Source: Camarhynchus parvulus (taxonomy: Eukaryota; Chordata; Aves; Passeriformes; Thraupidae). Taken from it: a stretch of DNA of 64,000 bases. The notes beneath the pieces are model-generated. The model was not told where the DNA came from and ran no database searches. It saw only the letters and a list, made by a program, of their open reading frames with translations. Location: assembly GCF_901933205.1 (NCBI RefSeq), contig NW_022148853.1:29960-93959 (forward strand), written 5' to 3'. The translations under genes were made by a program, and so were the position numbers. Below, in pieces: positions 45,254-56,600 of the stretch. The stretch's first letter is position 1. Every line of letters starts with the position of its first letter.

Positions 45254-46570
45254 TAAGAAACCTGGGCTGGAGAGTTTTGTTTCAGAGGGTACAGGCCGGA
45301 GATTTTGTTTGGGTCCTCTGGCCGACTGGCTCCTGAAAATCCGCGATAGGCAGGATGCCTCCCAGACCCAAGCTGGCACCAGTGCCAACTCGGGCTGGTT
45401 TGTTAGTGCCAACGGAGTCCTACAATCTGCCATCAGGAACTGGGGCTGGTGGCTTTTGTTTCAGAGGGAAAGGCCCGTGGACTATGTTTCGGGGCCTGTG
45501 GCCAAGAGTGGCCGACTGGCTCCTGAAAATCCGCGATACGCAGGATGCCTCCCAGACCCAAGCTGGCACCAGTGCCAACTCGGGCTGGTTTGATAGTGCC
45601 AACGGAGTCCTACAATCTGCCATCAGGAAAGGGGCTGGTGACTTTTGTTTCCCAGGGAAACGGCCGGTGTATATGTTTGGGGGCCTGTGGCCCAGAGTGG
45701 CCGACTGGCTCCTGAAAATCCGCGATACGCAGGATGCCTCCCAGACCCAAGCTGGCACCAGTGCCAACTCGGGCTGGTTTATTAGTCCCAACGGAGTCCT
45801 ACAATCTGCCATAAAGAACAAGGGCTGGTGACTTTTTTTTCCCAGGGAAACGGCCGGTGTATATGTTTGCGGCCCTGTGGCCCGGAGTAGCCGGGTCACT
45901 CCTCAAAATCCGCGATAGGCAGGATGCCTCCCAGACCCAAGCTGGCACCAGTGCCAACTCGGGCTGGTTTGATAGTGCCAACGGAGTCCTACAATCTGCC
46001 ATCAGGGAAAGGGGCTGGTGACTTTTGTTTCAGAGGGAAACAGCCGGTGTATATGTTTCGCGGCCTCTGGCCCTGAGTGGCCAACTGGCTCCTGAAAATC
46101 CGCGATACGCAGGATGCCTCCCAGACCCAAGCTGGCACCAGTGCCAACTAGGGCTGGTTTGATAGTGCCAACGGAGTCGTACAATCTGCCATCAGGAACT
46201 GGGTCTGGTAACTTTTGTTCCAGAGGGAAAGGCCCGTGGAATATGTTTGGGGGCCTCTGGCCCAGAGTGGCCGGCTGGCTCCTGAAAATCCGCGATACGC
46301 AGGATGCCTCCCAGACCCAAGCTGGCACCAGTGCCAACTCGGGCTGGTTTGTTAGTGCCAACGGAGTCCTACAATCTGCCATCGGGAAAGGGGCTGGTGA
46401 CTTTTGTTTCAGAGGGAAAGGCCCGTGGAATATGTTTTGGGGCCATAGGCCTGGAGAGGCCGGCCGGCTCCTGAAAATCCGCGATACGCAGGATGCCTCC
46501 CAGACCCAAGCTGGCACCAGTGCCAACTCGGGCTGGTTTGATAGTGCCAACGGAGTCCTACAATCTGCCA
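45254..46570. repeat. Module D, copy 4 (1,317 bp)
   Basis: Matches D copy 3 at an offset of 11,014. Marks: AGGGTACAGG, TGGTGGC, TGGACTATG, AGTCCCAAC (45,784), an eight-T run at 45,833-45,840, AACTAGGG (46,148), GAGTCGTAC (46,174), GGTCTGGTAAC and CCATAGGCC. It lacks GATGCG and the CT-deleted core. With the preceding E and F it forms a 19-monomer, 3,540-bp HOR from 43,031. Confidence 0.9.
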
Positions 46571-49500
46571 TAAAAACCAGGGCTGGTGACTTTTGTTTCC
46601 CAGGGAAACGGCCCGGTGTATATGTTTGGGGCCTGTGCCCCGGAGTAGCCGGCTGGCTCCTGAAAATCCGCGATACGCAGGATGCCTCCCAGACCCAAGC
46701 TGGCACCAGTGCCAACTCGGGCTGGTTTGATAGTGCCAACGGAGTCCTACAATCTGCCATAAGGAACCGGGGCTGGTGACTTTTGTTTCCCAGGGAAACG
46801 GCCGGTGGTATATGTTTGGGGGCCTGTGGCCCGGAGTGGCCGGCTGGCTCCTGAAAATCCGCGATACGCAGGATGCCTCCCAGACCCAAGCTGGCACCAG
46901 TGCCAACTCGGGCTGGTTTGATAGTGCCAACGGAGTCCTACAATCTGCCATAAGGAACCGGGGCTGGTGACTTTTTTTTTCCGAGGGAAACGGCCGGTGT
47001 ATATGTTTGGGGGCCTGTGGCCCGGAGTGGCCGACTGGCTCCTGAAAATCCGCGATACGCAGGATGCCTCCCAGACCCAAGCTGGCACCAGTGCCAACTC
47101 GGGCTGGTTTGATAGTGCCAACGGAGTCCTACAATCTGCCATCAGGAACCGGGGCTGGTGACGTTTTGTTTCAGAGGGAAACGGCCGGTGTATATGTTTG
47201 GGGCCCTGGCCCGGAGTGGCCGACTGGCTCCTGAAAATCCGCGATACGCAGGATGCCTCCCAGACCCAAGCTGGCACCAGTGCCAACTCGGGCTGGTTTG
47301 ATAGTGCCAACGGAGTCCTACAATCTGCCATCAGGAACTGGGGCTGGTGACTTTTGTTTCCAGAGGGAAAGGCCCGTGGTATATGTTTGGGGCCGTGGCC
47401 GGAGTGGCCGACTGGCTCCTGAAAATCCGCGATACGCAGGATGCCTCCCAGACCCAAGCTGGCACCAGTGCCAACTCGGGCTGGTTTGATAGTGCCAACG
47501 GAGTCCTACAATCTGCCATCAGGAACCGGGGCTGGTGACTTTTGTTTCAGAGGGAAAGGCCCGTGGTATATGTTTGGGGCCTGTGGCCCGGAGTGGCCGG
47601 CTGGCTCCTGAAAATCCGCGATACGCAGGATGCCTCCCAGACCCAAGCTGGCACCAGTGCCAACTCGGGCTGGTTTGATAGTGCCAACGGAGTCCTACAA
47701 TCTGCCATCAGGAACAGGGGCTGGTGACTTTTGTTTCCAGGGAAACGCCCGGTGTATATGTTTGGGGCCTGTGGCCCGGAGTGGCCGGCTGGCTCCTGAA
47801 AATCCGCGATACGCAGGATGCCTCCCAGACCCAAGCTGGCACCAGTGCCAACTCGGGCTGGTTTGATAGTGCCAACGGAGTCCTACAATCTGCCATCAGG
47901 AACGGGGCTGGTGACTTTTGTTTCCCAGAGGAAAGGGCCGGTGTATATGTGTTTGCGGGCCTGTGGCCCGGAGTGGCCGACTGGCTCCTGAAAATCCGCG
48001 ATACGCAGGATGCCTCCCAGACCCAAGCTGGCACCAGTGCCAACTCGGGCTGGTTTGATAGTGCCAACGGAGTCCTACAATCTGCCATAAGGAACCGGGG
48101 CTGGTGACTTTTGTTTCAGAGGGAAAGGCCCGGTGTATATGTTTGCGGGCCTGTGGCCCGGAGTGCGGCTGGCTCCTGAAAAAATGCGATACGCAGGATG
48201 CCTCCCAGACCCAAGCTGGCACCAGTGCCAACTCGGGCTGGTTTGATAGTGCCAACGGAGTCCTACAATCTGCCATCAGGAAAAGGGGCTGGTGACTTTT
48301 GTTTCCCAGGGAAAGGCCGGTGTATATGTTTGGGGGCCTGTGGCCGGAGTGGCCGGCTGGCTCCTGAAAATCCGCGATACGCAGGATGCCTCCCAGACCC
48401 AAGCTGGCACCAGTGCCAACTCGGGCTGGTTTGATAGTGCCAACGGAGTCCTACAATCTGCCATCAGGGAACGGGGCTGGTGACTTTTGTTTCCCAGGGG
48501 AACAGGCCGGGGTATATGTTTGGGGCCTGTGGCCCGAGAGTGCCGACTGGCTCCTGAAAATCCGCGATACGCAGGATGCCTCCCAGACCCAAGCTGGCAC
48601 CAGTGCCAACTCGGGCTGGTTTGATAGTGCCAACGGAGTCCTACAATCTGCCATAAAAACCGGGGCTGGTGACTTTTGTTTCAGAGGGAAAGGCCGGTGG
48701 TTTATGTTTGGGGCCTGTGGCCCGAGTGCCCGGCTGGCTCCTGAAAATCCGCGATACGCAGGATGCCTCCCAGACCCAAGCTGGCACCAGTGCCAACTCG
48801 GGCTGGTTTGATAGTGCCAACGGAGTCCTACAATCTGCCATCAGGAACTGGGGCTGGTGACTTTTGTTTCACAGGAAACGGCCGGTGTGGTATATGTTTG
48901 GGGGCCTGTGGCCCGGAGTGGCCGGTTGGCTCCTGAAAATCCGCGATACGCAGGATGCCTCCCAGACCCAAGCTGGCACCAGTGCCAACTCGGGCTGGTT
49001 TGATAGTGCCAACGGAGTCCTACAATCTGCCATAAGGAACCGGGGCTGGTGACTTTTGTTTCCAGGGGAAAGGGCCGTGGATTATGTTTGGGGCCTCTGG
49101 CCGGGAACTGGCTCCTGAAAATCCGCGATACGCAGGATGCCTCCCAGACCCAAGCTGGCACCAGTGCCAACTCGGGCTGGTTTGATAGTGCCAACGGAGT
49201 CCTACAATCTGCCATCAGGAACGGGGCTGGTGACTTTTTGTTTCCCAGGGAAAGGGCCGGTGTATATGTTTGGGGCCTGTGGCCCGAGTGGACGGTTGGC
49301 TCCTGAAAATCCGCGATACGCAGGATGCCTCCCAGACCCAAGCTGGCACCAGTGCCAACTCGGGCTGGTTTGATAGTGCCAACGGAGTCCTACAATCTGC
49401 CATAAGGAACTGGGGCTGGTGAGTTTTGTTTCAGGGGAAAGGGCCGTGGTATATGTTTGGGGCCTGTGGCCCGGAGTGACGGGTGGCTCCTGAAAATCCG

Positions 49501-50455
49501 CGATACGCAGGATGCCTCCCAGACCCAAGCTGGCACCAGTGCCAACTCGGGCTGGTTTGATAGTGCCAACGGAGTCCTACAATCTGCCATCAGGAAACGG
49601 GGCTGGTGACTTTTGTTTCAGGAGGAAAGGGCCCGTGTATATGTGTTTGGGGCCTGTGGCCCGGAGTGGCGATTGGCTCCTGAAAATCCGCGATACGCAG
49701 GATGCCTCCCAGACCCAAGCTGGCACCAGTGCCAACTCGGGCTGGTTTGATAGTGCCAACGAAGTCCTACAATCTGCCATCAGGAACTGGGGCTGGTGAC
49801 TTTTGTTTCCAGAGGGAAAGGCCCGTGGTATATGTTTGGGGGCCTGTGGCCCGGAGTGGCCGGTTGGCTCCTGAAAATCCGCGATACGCAGGATGCCTCC
49901 CAGACCCAAGCTGGCACCAGTGCCAACTCGGGCTGGTTTGATAGTGCCAACGGAGTCCTACAATCTGCCATAAGAAAGGGCTGGTGACTTTTGTTTCAGC
50001 GGGAAAGGGCCGGTGTATATGTTTTTGGGGCCTCTGGCCGAGTAGCCGACTGGCTCCTGAAAATCCGCGATACGCAGGATGCCTCCCAGACCCAAGCTGG
50101 CACCAGTGCCAACTCGGGCTGGTTTGATAGTGCCAACGGAGTCCTACAATCTGCCATCAGGAACTGGGGCTGGTGACTTTTGTTTCCCAGGGAAAGGGCC
50201 GGTGTATATTTTTGGGGCCTGTGGCCCCGGAGTGGCCGGCTGGCTCCTGAAAATCCGCGATACGCAGGATGCCTCCCAGACCCAAGCTGGCACCAGTGCC
50301 AACTCGGGCTGGTTTGATAGTGCCAACGGAGTCCTACAATCTGCCATAAAGGAACCGGGGCTGGTGACTTTTGTTTCAGAGGGAAAGGCCGGTGGTATAT
50401 GTTTGGGGCCTGTGGCCCGGAGTGGCTGGCTCCTGAAAATCCCGCGATACGCAGG
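46571..50455. repeat. Homogeneous plain long monomers
   Basis: About 21 long monomers, no short ones, with AGGAACCGGGG, AAGGAACCGGGG or AGGAACTGGGG junctions and TGGTGACTTTTG throughout. Module marks are absent. Small variation sits in the GGGAAA(C/G)GGCCGTGG block and the GGCC block. A nine-T run lies at 46,972-46,980. This is the most uniform stretch of the window and could be a recently expanded or monomeric zone. Confidence 0.86.
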
Positions 50456-50636
50456 ATGCCTCCCAGACCCAAGCTGGCACCAGTGCCAACTCGGGCTGGT
50501 TTGATAGTGCCAACGGAGTCCTACAATCTGCCATAAGGAAGCTGGTTAAGAATTATGTGCTGGTGACTTTTGTTTCAGGGGAAAGCCGTGGTATATGTTT
50601 GGGGCCTGTGGCCTGGGGAAAATCGCGATACGCAGG
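50456..50636. repeat. Disrupted monomer with a non-satellite insert
   Basis: After CCATAAGGAA the sequence reads GCTGGTTAAGAATTATGT (50,541-50,558) before the normal GCTGGTGAC. TTAAGAATTATGT is AT-rich and found nowhere else in the array. The same monomer then lacks the GGAGTGGCCGACTGGCTCCT part of its arm (CCTGGGGAAAATCG). It sits at the point where the texture of the array changes. Confidence 0.88.
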
Positions 50637-53600
50637 ATGCCTCCCAGACCCAAGCTGGCACCAGTGCCAACTCGGGCTGGTTTGATAGTGCCAACGGAGT
50701 CCTACAATCTGCCATCAGGAACCGGGGCTGGTGACTTTTGTTTCAGAGGGAAAGGGCCGGTGTTATGTTTGGGGCCTGTGGCGGGACTGGCTCCTGAAAA
50801 TCCGCGATACGCAGGATGCCTCCCAGACCCAAGCTGGCACCAGTGCCAACTCGGGCTGGTTTGATAGTGCCAACGGAGTCCTACAATCTGCCATAAGGAA
50901 CCGGGGCTGGTGATTTTTGTTTCAGAGGGAAGGGCGGTGTTTATGTTTGGGGGCCTGTGGCCGTGGCCGACTGGCTCCTGAAAATCCGCGATACGCAGGA
51001 TGCCTCCCAGACCCAAGCTGGCACCAGTGCCAACTCGGGCTGGTTTGATAGTGCCAACAGGTCCTACAATCTGCCATCAGGAACTGGGGCTGGTGACTTT
51101 TGTTTCAGAGGAAAGGCCGGTGGATTATGTTTGGGGGCCTGTGGCCCGAGTGGCCGGCTGGCTCCTGAAAATCCGCGATACGCAGGATGCCTCCCAGACC
51201 CAAGCTGGCACCAGTGCCAACTTCGGGCTGGTTTGATAGTGCCAACGGGTCCTACAATCTGCCATCAGGAACCGGGGCTGGTGACTTTTGTTTCCCAGGG
51301 AAAGGGCCGGTGTATATGTTTGGGGGCCTGTGGCCCGGAGTGGCCGGCTGGCTCCTGAAAATCCGCGATACGCAGGATGCCTCCCAGACCCAAGCTGGCA
51401 CCAGTGCCAACTCGGGCTGGTTTGATAGTGCCAACGGAGTCCTACAATCTGCCATAAGGAACGGGGCTGGTGACTTTTGTTTCCCAGGGAAACGGCCGGT
51501 GTATATGTTTGGGGCCTGTGGCCGCGGGGTCGGCTGGCTCCTGAAAATCCGCGATACGCAGGATGCCTCCCAGACCCAAGCTGGCACCAGTGCCAACTCG
51601 GGCTGGTTTGATAGTGCCAACGGAGTCCTACAATCTGCCATCAGGAACTGGGGCTGGTGACTTTTGTTTCAGAGGGAAAGGGCCGGTGTATATGTTTGGG
51701 GCCTGTGGCCCGGAGTGGCCGGCTGGCTCCTGAAAATCCGCGATACGCAGGATGCCTCCCAGACCCAAGCTGGCACCAGTGCCAACTCGGGCTGGTTTGA
51801 TAGTGCCAACGGAGTCCTACAATCTGCCATAAGGAACCGGGGCTGGTGACTTTTGTTTCAGAGGGAAAGGGCCGTGGTATATGTTTGGGGGCCTGTGGCC
51901 CAGTGGCCGGCTGGCTCCTGAAAATCCAGCGATACGCAGGATGCCTCCCAGACCCAAGCTGGCACCAGTGCCAACTCGGGCTGGTTTGATAGTGCCAACG
52001 GAGTCCTACAATCTGCCATCAGGAACTGGGGCTGGTGACTTTTTGTTTCACAGGGAAAGGCCGGTGGTATATGTTTGGGGGCCTGTGGCCCGGAGTGCCG
52101 GCTGGCTCCTGAAAATCCGCGATGCGCAGGATGCCTCCCAGACCCAAGCTGGCACCAGTGCCAACTCGGGCTGGTTTGATAGTGCCAACGGAGTCCTACA
52201 ATCTGCCATAAGGAACCGGGGCTGGTGACTTTTGTTTCCCAGGGAAAGGCCCGTGTATATGTTTGGGGGCCTGTGGCCGGGGTAGCGCTGGCTCCTGAAA
52301 ATCCGCGATACGCAGGATGCCTCCCAGACCCAAGCTGGCACCAGTGCCAACTTCGGGCTGGTTTGATAGTGCCAACGGGTCCTACAATCTGCCATCAAGA
52401 AAGCGGGCTGGTGACTTTTTGTTTCAGGCGGAAAGCGCCGGTGTTTATGTTTGGGGCCTCTGGCCCGGCGGAGTGGCTCTCCTGAAAATCCGCGATACGC
52501 AGGATGCCTCCCAGACCCAAGCTGGCACCAGTGCCAACTTCGGGCTGGTTTGATAGTGCCAACGGAGTCCTACAATCTGCCATCAGGAACTGGGGCTGGT
52601 GACTTTTGTTTCACAGGGAAAGGCCGGGGTATATGTTTGGGGGCCTGTGGCCGGAGTGGCCGGCTGGCTCCTGAAAATCGCGATACGCAGGATGCCTCCC
52701 AGACCCAAGCTGGCACCAGTGCCAACTCGGGCTGGTTTGATAGTGCCAACGGAGTCCTACAATCTGCCATCAGGAACTGGGGCTGGTGACTTTTGTTTCA
52801 GAGGAAGCAGGCGGTGGTTTATGTTTGGGGCCTGTGGCCGGTGGGCGACTGGCTCCTGAAAATCCAGCGATACGCAGGATGCCTCCCAGACCCAAGCTGG
52901 CACCAGTGCCAACTTCGGGCTGGTTTGATAGTGCCAACGGAGTCCTACAATCTGCCATCAGGAACCGGGGCTGGTGACTTTTGTTTCCAGAGGGAAAGGC
53001 CGTGGTTTATGTTTGGGGGCCTGTGGCCCGGAGAGCCGGCTGGCTCCTGAAAATCCGCGATACGCAGGATGCCTCCCAGACCCAAGCTGGCACCAGTGCC
53101 AACTTCGGGCTGGTTTGATAGTGCCAACGGAGTCCTACAATCTGCCATAAAGGAACCGGGGCTGGTGACTTTTGTTTCCAGGGAAAGGCCGGTGTATATG
53201 TTTGGGGCCCTGTGGCCCGGGTAGCGGCTGGCTCCTGAAAATCCCACGATACGCAGGATGCCTCCCAGACCCAAGCTGGCACCAGTGCCAACTTCGGGCT
53301 GGTTTGATAGTGCCAACGGAGTCCTACAATCTGCCATCAGGAACTGGGGCTGTTGACTTTTGTTTCCCAGGGAAACGGGCGTTGTATATGTTTGGGGGCC
53401 TGTGGCCCAGAGTGACAGCTGGCTCCTGAAAATCCGCGATACGCAGGATGCCTCCCAGACCCAAGCTGGCACCAGTGCCAACTTCGGGCTGGTTTGATAG
53501 TGCCAACGGAGTCCTACAATCTGCCATAAAGAACGGGGCTGGTGAGTTTTTGTTTCAGGCGGAAACGGCCGGAGTTTGTGTTTGGGGCCTGTGGCCAACT

Positions 53601-56600
53601 GGCTCCTGAAAATCCGCGTCACGGGATGCCTCCCAGACCCAAGCTGGCACCAGTGCCAACTTCGGGCTGGTTTGATAGTGCCAACGGAGTCCTACAATCT
53701 GCCATCAGGAACTGGGGCTGGTGACTTTTGTTTCAGAGGAAAGGGCCGTGGATTATGTTTGGGGGCCTGTGGCCCGGAGTGGACGGCTGGCTCCTGAAAA
53801 TCCGCGATAGGCAGGATGCCTCCCAGACCCAAGCTGGCACCAGTGCCAACTCGGGCTGGTTTGATAGTGCCAACGGAGTCCTACAATCTGCCATAAAGAC
53901 CTGGGCTGGTGAGTTTTGTTTCAGGGGGAAAGGCCGGAGTTTTTGTTTGGGGCCTGTGGCCGACTGGCTCCTGAAAATCCGCCATACGCAGGATGCCTCC
54001 CAGACCCAAGCTGGCACCAGTGCCAACTCGGGCTGGTTTGATAGTGCCAACGGAGGTCCTACAATCTGCCATCAGGAACCGGGGCTGGTGACTTTTGTTT
54101 CAGAGGGAAGGGGCGGTGTATATTTTTGGGGGCCTGTGGCCTGGGTGGCAGGCTGGCTCCTGAAAATCCGCGATACGCAGGATGCCTCCCAGACCCAAGC
54201 TGGCACCAGTGCCAACTCGGGCTGGTTTGATAGTGCCAACGGAGTCCTACAATCTGCCATCAGGAACTGGGGCTGGTGACTTTTGTTTTCAGAGGAAAGG
54301 CCGCGTGGAATATGTTTGGGGGCCTGTGGCCCGGAGTGGCGGCTGGCTCCTGAAAATCCGCGATACGCAGGATGCCTCCCAGACCCAAGCTGGCACCAGT
54401 GCCAGCTCGGGCTGGTTTGATAGTGCCAACGGAGGTCCTACAATCTGCCATCAGGAACTGGGGCTGGTGACTTTTGTTTCAGAGGAAAAGCGGCCGTGGT
54501 ATATGTTTGGGGCCTGTGGCCCGGAGTGGCCGGCTGGCTCCTGAAAATCCGCGATACGCAGGATGCCTCCCAGACCCAAGCTGGCACCAGTGCCAACTCG
54601 GGCTGGTTTGATAGTGCCAACGGAGTCCTACAATCTGCCATAGAGGAACCGGGGCTGGTGACTTTTTGTTTCCAGAGGGAAAGGCCGGTGTATATGTTTG
54701 GGGGCCTGTGGCCGGGCGCTGGCTCCTGAAAATCCGCGATACGCAGGATGCCTCCCAGACCCAAGCTGGCACCAGTGCCAACTCGGGCTGGTTTGATAGT
54801 GCCAACGGAGTCCTACAATCTGCCATCAGGAACTGGGGCTGGTGACTTTTGTTTCAGAGGGAAGGCCGGCCGTGGTATATGTTTGGGGCCTGTGGCCTGG
54901 GGCGCGGCTGGCTCCTGAAAATCGCGATACGCAGGATGCCTCCCAGACCCAAGCTGGCACCAGTGCCAACTCGGGCTGGTTTGATAGTGCCAACGGAGTC
55001 CTACAATCTGCCATAGGAAACTGGGCTGGTGAGTTTTGTTTCAGAGGGAAAGGGCCGGGGTTTATGTTTGGGGCCTGTGGCCAACTGGCTCCTGAAAATC
55101 CGCGATACGCAGGATGCCTCCCAGACCCAAGCTGGCACCAGTGCCAACTTCGGGCTGGTTTGATAGTGCCAACGGAGTCCTACAATCTGCCATCAGGGAA
55201 CTGGGGCTGGTGACTTTTGTTTCCAGGGGAAAGGCCGGGTATATGTTTGGGGGCCTGTGGCCCGGAGTGGCGGCTGGCTCCGAAAATCCAGCGATCGCAG
55301 GATGCCTCCCAGACCCAAGCTGGCACCAGTGCCAACTTCGGGCTGGTTTGATAGTGCCAACGAGTCCTACAATCTGCCATCAGGGAACTGGGGCTGGTGA
55401 CTTTTGTTTCAGAGGAAAGGCCGGTGTGTATATGTTTGGGGGCCTGTGGCCTGGAGTGGGGCTGGCTCCTGAAAATCAAGCGATACGCAGGATGCCTCCC
55501 AGACCCAAGCTGGCACCAGTGCCAACTTCGGGCTGGTTTGATAGTGCCAACGGAGTCCTACAATCTGCCATCAGGAACTGGGGCTGGTGACTTTTTGTTT
55601 CAGAGGAAAGGCCGTGTATATGTTTGGGGGCCTGTGGCCGGGGTGGCGGCTGGCTCCTGAAAATCCAGCGATCGCAGGATGCCTCCCAGACCCAAGCTGG
55701 CACCAGTGCCAGCTTCGGGCTGGTTTGATAGTGCCAGCGGAGTCCTACAATCTGCCATCAGGAACTGGGGCTGGTGACTTTTGTTTCCAGGGAAGGCGCC
55801 GGTGTATATGTTTGGGGGCCTGTGGCCAGGGTAGCCGCTGGCTCCTGAAAATCCGCGATACGCAGGATGCCTCCCAGACCCAAGCTGGCACCAGTGCCAA
55901 CTCGGGCTGGTTTGATAGTGCCAACGGAGTCCTACAATCTGCCATAAGGAACCGGGGCTGGTGACTTTTTGTTTCCCAGGGGAACGGCCGTGGTATATGT
56001 TTGGGGCCTGTGGCCGGAGTGGCGACTGGCTCCTGAAAATCCGCGATACGCAGGATGCCTCCCAGACCCAAGCTGGCACCAGTGCCAACTTCGGGCTGGT
56101 TTGATAGTGCCAGCGGAGTCCTACAATCTGCCATCAGGAACTGGGGCTGGTGACTTTTGTTTCAGAGGGGAAGGGCCGGTGTATATGTTTGGGGGCCTGT
56201 GGCCTGGAGTGGCAGCTGGCTCCTGAAAATCCGCGATACGCAGGATGCCTCCCAGACCCAAGCTGGCACCAGTGCCAACTTCGGGCTGGTTTGATAGTGC
56301 CAAGCGAGTCCTACAATCTGCCATCAGGAACTGGGGCTGGTGACTTTTGTTTCAGAGGGAAAGGCCGGTGTATATGTTTGGGGCCTGTGGCCCGGGGTAG
56401 CGGCTGGCTCCTGAAAATGCGCGATACGCAGGATGCCTCCCAGACCCAAGCTGGCACCAGTGCCAACTCGGGCTGGTTTGATAGTGCCAACGAGTCCTAC
56501 AATCTGCCATCAGGGAACGGGGCTGGTGACTTTTGTTTCAGAGGGAAAGGCCGTGGTATATGTTTGGGGCCTCTGGCCCGGAGTAGCAGCTGGCTCCTGA

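Noticed and set aside
50541..50558. Remnant of a transposon or retroelement at the unique insert
   Set aside because: Eighteen bases are too few to classify, and no target-site duplication, poly(A) tail or terminal repeat is visible.
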